64,000 bases of DNA from Alternaria dauci (Eukaryota; Ascomycota; Dothideomycetes; Pleosporales; Pleosporaceae): the NCBI RefSeq assembly GCF_042100115.1, contig NC_091274.1, positions 2,170,001-2,234,000 on the forward strand, read 5' to 3'. Of the stretch, positions 22,941-33,666 are shown in pieces. The notes under the pieces were generated by a model that ran no database searches, was not told the origin of the DNA, and saw nothing but the letters and a program-made list of their open reading frames with translations. The position numbers and the translations under genes are program-made. Position 1 is the first letter of the stretch, and each line of letters begins with the position of its first letter.

Positions 22941-24845
22941 ATGGCCCCAATTTCAGAACCCTCACACACTTTCCAGAAGCTCAAACTCGACACTTCGACA
23001 CCCCACAAACCCGTCGCCTCGACCTTTGCATCTTTCGCGCCCTTAGCCCGTAAACAGCCCCCGCACAACCACCATGGCCAGTCCCAGCTAACCGCCGGAT
23101 TTGCTGCTGCAGAACCGCTGAACATCTCGCGCAGTCCCTACAACAAACGTGACCGCCATGGCGCCCACTCGCGCACTGAATCCGACGATGACGGCTCCCT
23201 CGCAGTGGGCAGCAGCGGAAGCGACGACGACTTCGTAGCCGAAAGCAGGCAGCGCAAGACGAGCATCAGTTTTAACAATGAGGTTCGGCTCGACACGGGC
23301 GAGGGCGTTGGCCTAGGGGTGCCCGTGCCCAAGTCTTCACGGCAGTCGCATTCACGCACGACCGAGAGTGGAAGCTACTCAGATGGCTCCCAGCAGGACT
23401 ACATGGAAATGCCCTACACCATGCGTAGAAACATGCAGTACCGCGTTGGAGAGTCCCGGTACCCTCTTGTCCAAGCTACCGTCGACGAACTTGCCCACGA
23501 CTCCGAGTACCGCGACCAGGTTGCATCCTTGACTTCTGATGCCACCGCTTCACCGCCGCTAGACGAGGCCCAAACTCCCCTCGAGATGCCTTCCGAGTAC
23601 ATGCTCTCACCAATGCCTGCTACGTCCCCTGTGGAGTTCCCGCTCTTCTCACCCTCCCCCCGGCGCGTGGGCCCACCCCGGACCAAGAGCTGGAGATCGG
23701 AGATTGGCGAAGATGGCAGCCTCAAGAGGGCTAGCCGTCGATCTTCTGCCCGCTCTGGTCGGTCTCTCTCGTCCATGTCGCCGGCTGCCTCCTTCCTGGC
23801 GCGCTACAAAGCCACCGAGGCCCCGATCAAAGCACCTGAGCCCGACGATGAAGGTCAAGGCATCGGATACGACAGCGAGTACATTATCGGAAAGCAGATT
23901 GGCTATGGCGGTTTTAGCGTTGTCAAGGAGGTCACAAGCATGGAGAATGGGAAGCCTGTCATCGATGCTGTCAAGATTGTGCGCAAGTTGCAACAGGACA
24001 AGTCAGAGCTTGAGAACGAGCAGATTCAGACACAGTTTGACCATGAGGTGGAAATCTGGCGCTTCTTGCGCCACCCTTACATTCTCCCTCTCCTGAGGGT
24101 TTACACAACCGACTACGCTACCTTCTGCATCACCAGATTGAACAAAGGCGGGACTCTTTTCGACTTGATCCGCGACACACGTCGCCTCAAGAAGAATGGT
24201 CTGCCAGCTCACTTGGTGAAGCGCTATGCGTACCAGCTAGCATCGGCGATGCGTTACCTGCACAACGATGTTCAGGTTGTACATCGCGACATTAAGCTCG
24301 AGAACTGCCTTCTTGACATGACGGTACCTGATGCCGAGAGGGACGGCGGCGATGTTCTGCTTTGCGACTTCGGCATGGCGGATTTCATTGTGAGCGACCA
24401 GCGCGACGGTCCCGAGCCCCACTCGATCGGTGAAAATCAGAACATAGGCCCCGCAGAGACTAGCACTTCTATCGCCGGCAGCCTGCAATATGCGGCCCCT
24501 GAGCTGTTCAACGCACCTGGCCCTGTCTTCTCTCCTGCGGCGGACATTTGGGCGTTTGGTGTAGTTGTGTACGCTCTGCTCACCGCGACCCTACCTTTCA
24601 ATGACGGCCTAGACATCAAGACGATTGAGAAGATCCGAAACTGCGAATGGGATGCGGAGCTCATCCGGAATGCAGAGGCAGCAAAAGGAGGCAACATTGA
24701 CGATGCGCTTGCACTCGTCAGGGGTTGTCTCGAGATGGATGTTGAAAAGCGCTGGAATGTCCACGACATTTTGGAGTGCGCATGGCTGCGCGAATGCGAG
24801 CAACGCCTTGAGCATGTGGCTCGCCCTTGGGTTGCCGAGTCATGA
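22941..24845 (+). CDS. Serine/threonine protein kinase with long N-terminal extension
   Basis: One exon, 634 residues, ATG at 22941. Residues 1-305 are Ser-rich and disordered, with FKLDTSTP-like and Arg-Arg-x-Ser segments that suggest regulation by phosphorylation. The kinase domain spans about 310-613. It has the glycine loop GKQIGYGGFSVVKE, Lys in AVKIVRK, catalytic HRDIKLENCLL, DFGMADF and the APE box as AAPELF. DIWAFGVVVYALLTATLPFND follows. All catalytic residues are present, so it should be active. The RDIKLEN form and overall layout place it among fungal CAMK/SNF1-like kinases. It may correspond to yeast Nnk1 (nitrogen network kinase), but I cannot confirm orthology. A glycine-rich HRD region and an insert (residues ~485-505) before the activation segment end are typical of this fungal group. 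Confidence 0.88.
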   Translation: MAPISEPSHTFQKLKLDTSTPHKPVASTFASFAPLARKQPPHNHHGQSQLTAGFAAAEPLNISRSPYNKRDRHGAHSRTESDDDGSLAVGSSGSDDDFVAESRQRKTSISFNNEVRLDTGEGVGLGVPVPKSSRQSHSRTTESGSYSDGSQQDYMEMPYTMRRNMQYRVGESRYPLVQATVDELAHDSEYRDQVASLTSDATASPPLDEAQTPLEMPSEYMLSPMPATSPVEFPLFSPSPRRVGPPRTKSWRSEIGEDGSLKRASRRSSARSGRSLSSMSPAASFLARYKATEAPIKAPEPDDEGQGIGYDSEYIIGKQIGYGGFSVVKEVTSMENGKPVIDAVKIVRKLQQDKSELENEQIQTQFDHEVEIWRFLRHPYILPLLRVYTTDYATFCITRLNKGGTLFDLIRDTRRLKKNGLPAHLVKRYAYQLASAMRYLHNDVQVVHRDIKLENCLLDMTVPDAERDGGDVLLCDFGMADFIVSDQRDGPEPHSIGENQNIGPAETSTSIAGSLQYAAPELFNAPGPVFSPAADIWAFGVVVYALLTATLPFNDGLDIKTIEKIRNCEWDAELIRNAEAAKGGNIDDALALVRGCLEMDVEKRWNVHDILECAWLRECEQRLEHVARPWVAES

Positions 24846-26227
24846 GGCAATGACGATATTTTGTACGAGTTACGTTTGGTGTTGGATGGGCCGGTTTGCG
24901 TTACACCCTTGGATACCCGGTGCACATTGCGTCTCTTTTCCTTGCTTATATTTCGGCCTTGGTGTTATCTTATCATCCGGCATTTTGCGATTCGGTCACT
25001 TCTGTTGGCTTTCGGATACCCTGCGCTATCACCCATGATCCTGCTTTTCGCTGGCGTTGTTCTTCACGACAATTTGGCCAGTCTTACGATGCATTGTACT
25101 TTATTTGGCCGCCTGATTGGATTGGTTCTTACCGTGAACTCTACCATTTGTCATGCCTGTAAGGCGACGACTAGCGGCTTATGTGGCCTCATATCCTGAT
25201 GGGCATCTGCAATGAATTATCACTACTCATAAGCCATGTGTGCCCCATGATCGTGTTGCTCACATGGGACTTGATACTTAATGTAACCAACGTGGCAATG
25301 CTACCCCAATATCTGTAGTCCTGGCTTTCCTGTTATCGATCTGCAGCGAGTGTGTCGTGGAAACATAAGCTGCAAGCATGTTGATGGCACTTTCCGAATC
25401 TGCGAACCTTCCCCGCCATCCCGTCAGTCGTGTCCATACACTTGGCTCCAAACACAATCAGCTTTGCAGCATCTCGTCCATGTCTTCTCGGGTATCTGAC
25501 GTCCACGTGTGTTGCTGCGCCGCTAATGCTTTGGCTCCTTCCTCTTCCAAACAAATTCAACGCCAGCAGTGCGCTCGCGTGGGTAGCACTTTTACCAAGG
25601 CTGGGGTTCAACGTCACTTGTACCCTCGACTACTGGACACAAGTGCTTCGTCGCGCTTCAACACCGAGGCAGAAGCGTCACGAGGATCGTGAAATCTGCC
25701 AACACCACTCTACCTCGCCACCCACAGTCTTCGGGAAACAAACGGCCCCTTGCGCATACAGGTCCGCGCAGAGGATGCTCTGCCAAATTAGGCAAGGCTG
25801 TATCAAACGACTATGGGGTGGTAGAAACGGTCGCCTGAACACGACCGAATGATCTGCAGAAGGTCTGATATGATGTTATGAGAGCCGGCCAGTCTCATGT
25901 TCACGGACCTTTGCTAGCTAGTCTAGCACGGCTTTGGACTGTAAGTTGGGCGTGCTGCTGCAGTAACCACGATGCGATACAAACGAACGGGCAGCCCTTG
26001 ATTACAAGCTGGATCAAGTTAGTGCTGCTCGTAAGATTTAAGAAAGCTTCGACGTCCAGTAGTGGTAGTAACTCCTCCAAGACCCTGATGCCTGTATCCG
26101 TGAATACTAGCTGCAGTGAGCACGAGGCAATGAAAATGAACGAGCAACCTTGGCCAGTGTATATGAAAAACCCTTTCATCTTCATGACTCTGTCCTCAGC
26201 CATTCCTGATCATTTTGTCCATCCAAA
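24846..26227. other. Intergenic region before the glutaminase; nothing identified
   Basis: 1.4 kb between two plus-strand genes. Several short ORFs on both strands lack codon structure, motifs or splice signals that fit. It should contain the kinase 3' UTR and the promoter of the glutaminase. Confidence 0.4.
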
Positions 26228-28439
26228 ATGTTCCCCTTCCTTCTCCTTGTACTGGTCGACTTCTTCCTTACGAGTAATGCGCAGTCCAGCTCGGTGTTCA
26301 CCCCAATGCGCCCACCATCCTTGCCTCTAGCAGTAAAGAATCCATATCTGAGCGCATGGTTCCCTGCAGGTAGTGATGGAGGAAACGGAGGATATCTGCC
26401 CGGCCAATGGCCATCGTTTTGGACGTGAGTCGCCTCTCAACGATACTTGCTTAGTATGCACTAACAGAAAGCAGTGGGCAGACGCTAGGGTGGACTGGTC
26501 TAGTCCGAGTCGACGGAAATACGTTCGTTTGGATGGGTGCACCAGACGGCTACAATGACCTGGCTAACCAGACGTCGTACGAGTATACGTCGACCAGGAG
26601 TATCTTCACCCTCACTGTCGGTGACAAGATCCAGCTCAAGGTCACATTCTTGTCGCCACTTACTCCCAATGACTACAGACGTCAATCACTGATCTTCTCC
26701 TACATGTATGTCGAGGTCTCGTCTCTCGATAGTTCCAAACATGATGTGCAGATATACACTGACATCAGCGCTGGTGAGCGTCGAGTCTTTATCCATCTGA
26801 GTATGCGAGCTAATATGGATTAGAATGGGCGTCTGCGGATCTCACCACCGTAGCTGAATGGAGCTTTGGTACCACACCAGATGGCATCAACTACCATAAG
26901 GTCTGGAAGCAAGATCAACGAGTTTTCAATGAGCACAACGAACAAGCACAATGGGGCAATTGGTATTATTCCACTAGAGCGGTCGAAGGCCTTACATACA
27001 AGTCGGGCGCGGACTTCGAAGTTCGTGATGCCTTTGATAGCCATGGAAGTCTGGATAACGCGCAAGATTCGGATTTTCGACCCATCAACGCCGGCTGGCC
27101 TGTTTTCGGATACGCCCTAGCTATGGGTTCCGTTGGTTCAGACGTGAATTCACAGCTGTTCACGATTGGTATATGCCAGGATGAGGCTACACAGTTCCTA
27201 GGCGCGGACGACCTTGTGATCCTACCATCACTATGGAAAGACTATTTTGGGGATGATGTCTCTGCGCTGTCTTTCTTCTACAACGATTACGAAGAATCTA
27301 GCAAACTCTCTACCGAGCTCGATGATAAAATTTCCAAGGATTCCAAGACGGTAGCAGGCGATGACTATGTTGTGCTCACGACACTGGCTGCTCGCCAGGC
27401 ATTCGGGGCTACTTAACTCGTCGGCACTGAGAAGAAGCATTACCTATTCCTGAAGGAAATCTCGTCCAACGGTAATACTCAGACCGTCGACGTTATTTAT
27501 CCCGCTTCTCCAATCTTCTACTACACCAACCCCGAGTTGGTCAAGTTGATGCTCGATCCGCATTTCGAGAACCAAGAAAGCGGGCACTATCCGAATAATT
27601 CCGCTATCCACGATCTGGGAACGCACTATCCCAATGCTACTGGACACCCAGACGGTGGCGATGAGCCCATGCCACTAGAAGAATGCGGCAATAACATTAT
27701 CATGATGCTCGCGTACGTTCAGCTGTCCGGCAACTCGGGTTACATCAAGGAACACTACCCCATCCTCAAACAGTGGGCTCAATACCTCGTCGATGACAGT
27801 CTCTATCCGGCCCTGCAGCTCTCCACCGACGACTTCGCCGGTAACCTGCCTAACCAAACCAATCTCGCGCTGAAAGGCATCATCGGACTCGAAGCCATGT
27901 CGCGACTGTCGCGTATCGTGGGCGAAACCGACGACGCAGATGCCTATACCTCTGTGGCTCACGACTACATCACCAAATGGGTAGACCTGGGTATAAACAA
28001 AGACGTCAATCCTCCACACGCCATCCTCAATTACGGAAATGAGGACACCCATGGCCTGCTATACAATCTCTATAATGACCGCCTTCTGAACCTCACCCTT
28101 GTTCCTCAAGAGATCTACGACATCCAGTCAGCCTTTTATCCGACCATCAGCGAAAACTACGGCGTTCCTCTCGATACACGGCATGGCTACACAAAGTCTG
28201 ACTGGGAAGTCTTCTGTGCCGCCATCGCGAGTCAAGAAACGCGCGAGATGTTCATTGGGAAACTGGCAAAGTGGGTGCGTGAGACGACCAGTTCGCACCC
28301 TTTCAGCGATCTTTATGAGGCGAATCAGGGAGACCAGCCGGATGGAATAGATTTCAAGGCCAGGCCGGTCATGGGTGGTATGTTTGCGCTGCTCTTGCTT
28401 GATTGGGAGGGGTATAGTCCTAAGCAGAAGTTGCTATGA
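26228..28439 (+). pseudogene. Secreted glutaminase A-like gene, interrupted by one nonsense codon
   Basis: Exons 26228-26424, 26475-26773 and 26824-28439 (introns 50 nt each) read as fungal glutaminase A (DUF5127/DUF4965/DUF1793 type). These enzymes are extracellular and release glutamate from glutamine. A signal peptide is visible (MFPFLLLVLVDFFLTSNAQ). Family blocks include AWFPAGSDGGNGG near the start, AGWPVFGYALAMG, ALAARQAFGAT-like, DLGTHYPNATGHPDG, EECGNNIIM, LSTDDFAGNLPNQTNLALKGI and GYTKSDWEVF. The frame would encode 703 residues, near the family's normal ~690. Codon 363 (27414-27416) is TAA, directly after RQAFGAT, and the same frame continues open and conserved on the other side. 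The gene would make a 362-residue truncated product. No GT..AG intron can remove the stop. It looks recent: no other lesion is visible. A sequencing error remains possible. Confidence 0.8.
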
Positions 28440-28576
28440 GAGTAATGTTTTTACGACGTTTGACGACTGACGAGTCTCTTTTTTTTTGGTGTTGGACTTC
28501 TGGCTCGGTAACAGTAATGAATTGTGCTAGTATTTATGGTCATCGTCATCCTCCGCTTTCAATGACTTCATTCTTC

Positions 28577-29086
28577 TCACTTCTTTCCCCCATTTCCACT
28601 ACCTTTAGCCTGAGCTTCATCATCTAGATCCTCCAACGCCTTATCCGCATCAACATTCCCTTCATACTCCACATCCTCCACCCATTGTTTCGCCAAGAAA
28701 AAGTGCCATGTTGCCGTCCCTGCGAGCCCCACTACTGCTACAAGGAAGAAAAGAGTTTTGAATATTGACCATAACGTTATGCTAGCAAAGTACCGCAGCC
28801 AGGGTGTTACAATAGCTTGCCTCTCTTCCTGGTAGATATCAGTAACCAAACCGGTGCTGAGGGCATCGTCAAGGGGTAGACGAACCTCCAAATCCGGATT
28901 AACGCAATACAGAAGGACAATCAGCGCGACGAGGATAAGTCCCAGTAAGAACACAGTCAAGACCTGGATAATAGCGAGTAGGATGGAGATGTCGCGTGTG
29001 GTACGGAGGACTTTGAAGCCCGCGGCTACAAGGGGTGTGACCTGTTCGAAGGCGGCGTTGATCTGGCGGGAGTAGGGAATACCCAT
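28577..29086 (-). CDS. Small membrane protein, about 2-3 transmembrane segments
   Basis: 169 residues. I take the ATG at 29086 (MGIPYSRQINAAF). The frame is open further upstream but offers no ATG there. Hydrophobic segments are at about 38-62 (ISILLAIIQVLTVFLLGLIL and following) and 106-125 (FKTLFFLVAVVGLAG region). The C-terminus is acidic and likely cytosolic. It resembles an uncharacterised protein conserved in ascomycetes that starts with a similar GIPYSR.INAAFEQVTPL stretch; I know of no assigned function. It is convergent with the glutaminase, 137 bp away. Confidence 0.7.
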   Translation of the reverse strand: MGIPYSRQINAAFEQVTPLVAAGFKVLRTTRDISILLAIIQVLTVFLLGLILVALIVLLYCVNPDLEVRLPLDDALSTGLVTDIYQEERQAIVTPWLRYFASITLWSIFKTLFFLVAVVGLAGTATWHFFLAKQWVEDVEYEGNVDADKALEDLDDEAQAKGSGNGGKK

Positions 29087-29476
29087 TTTGTAGGCTTCTA
29101 TTAGCTTGTAGCTAGTTTGCGATGGTGTGGTTGTTTGAGCCGAACTCGGGGAACATGTAAATAACAAAGAATACTGAATTACCCCATTAGCAGTGGAACG
29201 GGAAAATAATCATGAACCAGAAACCTGGAACACGGATGCATGACATAGTGGGGTTTCTATATGCTGCATGCGCAGACGGGAGGGCTACAAATGGGGCCGC
29301 TGACGTCATTTTTACAGCTCACGGGGGACAGGGGTGAAGAGGATGAGCAGCACGGTGGCTTCAGGGAGAAAAAAGCTTGTGAGTAGAACAACGGAGAACT
29401 GAGGCATACGCTTGCATTTTAGTGTAAGCTTCTGATACTGAAACTGTGACTTCTCATATACATGGTTGGCAGACGT
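29087..29476. other. Promoter of the small membrane protein; nothing else seen
   Basis: 390 bp between two minus-strand genes. No ORF or motif of note. Confidence 0.35.
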
Positions 29477-30489
29477 TCAAGAGCGCCCCAGCGGTTTCTT
29501 GTTAAGCTTCTCTAGAAATTCAACAACCAGCCCCACAAAGTATCTAGCTACTCTTTCCTCACTGAGCTCATGGTCGGCGGTAGTGATGATCTGTGACTGC
29601 TCACTTGCCAAATCCTCTGGAATCGCTTTGACCCATCTCCCAAGCAGCGACTCCTTATCCACTGTAGACGGAACCATCTCATCCTTCTCGGACATCAAAA
29701 TCAACGTTGGTTTGTCCAGTTTGCCAAAGGTAAGCTGAAGCGCTGCAGCCGGAAGATCAGACGAGAAGAAGTCGTCGTCGCCACCAATAGAGACCAAAGA
29801 GTGCCAGCGGTATGCTGTCACAGGCGAGGTGATGATGGATGGGATGAAGTGGGCGGGCATGATGGTTCTCTCATCGCCTCTGGCAATGAGGTCTCGTGCA
29901 TGATTCAAACTAGCAAGGAGCAGATCTTGTGACATGAGTAACGCTGCTGTTTCACGATCTGAAATCGGTGCCTGCATGATATAGCCATGGACTGGAGGAG
30001 GCGCCGGTCTGGTATTGGCATAAGTCATGATAGCCTGACAACCTTTGGGCATGTCAGCAGAGTTGATCATTTCAAGGCAAGAAAGAAGAAAGCTGGATGT
30101 AAAATCATCTTACCACTTGAACTCCCCATCAGAACGATTTTCTCCATGCCCATGCCCTTCAGATACCCAACCAGACTCCCAACATCTTCGCCATCTTCTT
30201 TCAGACTTCCGTAGCCAAATCCGGTATAACTGCTACGCATTCTCAACTCCCACAGATTGTACTTGACATCATCTCCACTACTCTGACTAGCAACTTCCAA
30301 AATACCATTCAAGGCGCGAAGGTAGTGCGTCGTATGTGGTCCACTACCTAGCCCACCAATGAAGACCAAAGCATTCTTGCAATCCGAGGAATTGGCATGG
30401 CGGCGCTCATAGGCGCATATTGTAGGGTGACTTCGGGGAATGGGGTGAGCGTGGACAGGAAAAGAATGGGCTTGATCATGGTCTGGCAT
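29477..30489 (-). CDS. DUF1749 alpha/beta hydrolase (SidJ-like), 2 exons
   Basis: Exons 30489-30114 and 30042-29477 join to 313 residues; the intron is 71 nt. The join falls inside the nucleophile elbow, giving GSSSG followed by CQAIMTY (nucleophile Ser about residue 123). This family has the nucleophile elbow GxSxG, an Asp in a late strand and a His near the C-terminus. Here LILMSEKDEMVPS and TADHELSEE supply the likely Asp and His. LVFIGGLGSGPHTTHYL near the N-terminus is the oxyanion region. Known members include Aspergillus SidJ, which hydrolyses the siderophore fusarinine C, and uncharacterised UPF0613 proteins. No siderophore synthase lies in this window, so the substrate is open. No signal peptide is present, so it is probably cytosolic. 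Confidence 0.85.
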
Positions 30490-30782
30490 TTCGTGGAGGA
30501 GGAGATATCTGTTGGTTCACAATGGACGTATCTCTGGTTCTTGTGACATGGCTTCTTATAGCGGTCTTGATGTTCAGGTTAGGCATACGATGATCGCCAA
30601 GAATAGGCGCTCCTTGGTGGGTACGAGATGCGTACAGCGACGCGCGCCATTGGCGTGTTATTCGTGTAGGATTCGATGGGGTTACTCGGACTTGGCTTGA
30701 TGCGCGAGCACGTTAGTTGTCCTGGTAGCTCACGGTGGTGATGGTTTCAGTTGTGTTATGTAGGCTATGATCTGATGGTACC

Positions 30783-31436
30783 TCACAGGAAGGCAGCCGC
30801 AGCCGCAGCAGCCATGACGCCAAACTCAGCCCGAAGCCACTGTCCAGCAAGTGCAGTCGGCACAGCGGCTCCCTCAGAACCCGTCGTGGATGTAGGAGCC
30901 CTCGCGGCAATGACGCTCCTTACGATGCTGAACTGATCGCTGACCTGTTGTTCCTTGAAGGACCTTGCCGCACTGGGCAGCGCCGTGTACCAATCTGGCC
31001 TGGAGAAGTACGTGGGCGTCTGCAGATGGGGAGTTGTCAAGTCAGTGTATGTCTCGCACCCATGTCACATGGTCACAACGAACCTCGTCTGCCATAGTGA
31101 CCTCGGCGGGGATGCTGTAGTTTGTGGCAGTTCGAACAAAAGCGTCGATTTCGGAGCGGGCGGATGTGAGGGAGGATTGGTAGGGCTCGCCGAGGGATCT
31201 TGTGAAGCGGCCGTATGCTATCTGCGCGTTGAGGAAGACGGAGGTTGTCCAGCTCGCAGCCTGCGTAGTTGTCAGCACGGTCGCGGTGGATGCGTCGGAT
31301 GGGTTCAGCATACATCGGATGGGTTCGCAAAGGTTGGGATGGCCGACGTTGGGATTGGCGGCTCTGTATAGACCATGAAGTCTCCCATGACGCCCGCCGC
31401 CGTCGTCAGTAGAAGAAGCCCAAATTTTGCCAACAT
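30783..31436 (-). CDS. Small secreted, probably GPI-anchored protein, 3 exons
   Basis: Exons in transcript order: 31436-31314, 31260-31084 and 31019-30783, giving 178 residues. There is a signal peptide (MLAKFGLLLLTTAAGVMG), then a YTEPPIPTSAIPTFANPSD segment, and helical middle regions without cysteines. The end is an Ala-rich hydrophobic tail (GVMAAAAAAAFL), fitting a GPI signal. Introns are 53 and 64 nt. The second starts GTTCGT, a weak donor, but both exon phases are 0 and the join is in frame. Similar uncharacterised proteins with a YTEPP.P motif and C-terminal hydrophobic tail are known in ascomycetes. I cannot assign a function. The splice model is inferred. Confidence 0.65.
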
Positions 31437-33666
31437 GTTTGCGATATCGAATGCGCCGTATAGTTGTAGCCGCAGTAGAGACCGGGCGACGTTGTTGTCA
31501 AGTCGAATAACGAGTGCGGTATGTTGAATCAGATGTCCGCCTCTGGTGGCACCCCCAAGATTTCAAACATGGCCCAAGACTTCCTTCCTCGTATCAAACC
31601 GTTGCTGCTCCACATTTTGCTGATCGTGGTCGTAACGTCCCGGGCGTAAGAGGCCCATTTGGCGACTGGGGCTATGCAATGCAATCGACTCCGGCGCGTG
31701 CACGCGGGTAGTCATGATGCGATGCATTGCGGAGCTCCCCGGAACCTGGTTGGACCCACTTTAGCTGACCAAGATGACCTCGGGAGCATCGCAGCATCTC
31801 CGATCCTCAGAACTAGGTATACGCATGTCGGAACATTACAATTTGAACATACCTACTACACCAGTCAACGAAAATTGGGTGTGTACGCTGGGAAGTTCTG
31901 GTAACTATGAGCAGTTAAGATTGTTGAGCTGACGTTTCCCACTTTCGGCTTTTCGGTTTCTCAGTAAAGAAGAACATCTGAAATATCTTGCTTGTCAACG
32001 TAGGTCTTGGGCATCCTTGCCACCACTAGGGGTTTCCATGAAAGCTGGAACCGAAGATCAAGCACACGCAATCATTCAAGGATTCGGAATCCGGAGACTC
32101 CCTTGCTGTGTTCAGCGTGACATTTAACTAGCATGCGCGGATGCCAGGTTTGTATCTAAAATTGAAACCAGAAGCTTTATTCGCATACCCTATCCAAATC
32201 CCAAGATAACTACATCACCCGACGTTTGATGAATGGCGACCGGCATTCGAATCAGATGATTCTTGCCATGCATCTAGGCTTCAGGCAAACGTCTCAAATG
32301 CCTCTTCTCAAGTCAACCAGAACAAATACCGATGGATGAACTGTGAAAGTCAGAATCGTCTATGTAGGGCACCGCACCGATCACCCTGATATATGTCCAA
32401 TCATAGTGTAAGACGTGTCCAATCGTTACGACATGCGATGAACCACTACATCTTGGATAGACGCTACGCTACGAGATGCTTAGACCTCATGTACCCTACA
32501 GATGTTCAACTGACTGAGGATTGGAGCGTGGTAGTGGAAAAAATTGGTATGGAGAAAAGAACCAGTAACCCGTTAGAGGTTTGCAGACATCGCCCAGGAG
32601 TTAGCGAGACCACCCGTTTCTACGGAAAAGTTTCTGCGGAAGTCTTTGGGGAACGGTCCAAGGCGCTGACGGCGCAATAAGGAAACGGGATGTTGCGTTA
32701 CAGATGTGGAACTTTCCATGGAGGAATAAAGCGAGCGGATGGGGCTAGATTTGCATGAGCGATGAACCTCTCTGCCGTTGGGCGCTAGCCCATGCTTATT
32801 TGCTGTCACGTGCTCGGGTGGCGCCGAGTCAGCTGGTGAGGAAAAGTGGCTCCTTGTTTCCGCCAACCACGCCTCATCACCTCCGCTCCGCGTGCTCTGG
32901 CATATTCCCCAGGCTGCCCCAGTCATCATGTCTCTTGAGTCGTGAGCTTTAGAGGCTGGTGAATCTATTCAATCGTACCTGCATGCGACACTTTTGCAGC
33001 TGATCACAACCTTCGAAAAGGTTGTATGACTGAGCCGGAAGAGAGTCAGTTTGGAAGGCTTGTCCTCGAGCCACAAGAGGCACATTGGGCTGACGGGCCT
33101 TGTGGCACTGTTTGTATGCCTCCAAGGCTGATTCAGCCAGAACCAACATCCCCGAGCTCCCATTACGAGATGGCTGTTGCTGAGAGAGCCTCAATGCTTT
33201 AACCCTCTTGTTGACCTTGACGGCTGGCCGTTCCGCACGCCGAGGCCGACTTGACACTGGTAGCAGGTCGATCCGTACATGGTCAAGACGAAGCTTGGGG
33301 TCTGGGTATGCTACGCTTGACCCCACCGTTTGGAGCTATCTACAGCCACTCTACCCCATACGGCGGTTCATCCGCGTAGAGGGTCACACATTTCTCCATC
33401 CGCATTTAACCGATCCGCTAAGCTGCAGCTCTGGCGCCAAGATCCTATGCGAGCATAGTACCTCGCAGGTCGGGAGGCATATATATGGAGCACCAACATG
33501 TTCAATCTATCCAGACTCAGCTGCAATCAGCCCAACCCGCCAAGTCAAGAGCCTATATACCCTGTTACTCAGGGCAGTGTATGGTTGTGCGTTTCAAAGC
33601 CAACGTACACACATTCGCTCGTTCTTTCGATTTTGCACGCAGTCTCCGGACAAAGAGGTGGATATC
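31437..33666. other. 2.2 kb intergenic region before the sugar porter
   Basis: This lies between divergent genes. Short ORFs are present on both strands but none shows coding character. A likely leader with CT-rich stretches precedes the sugar porter ATG. I see no transposon ends or RNA gene. Confidence 0.4.
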
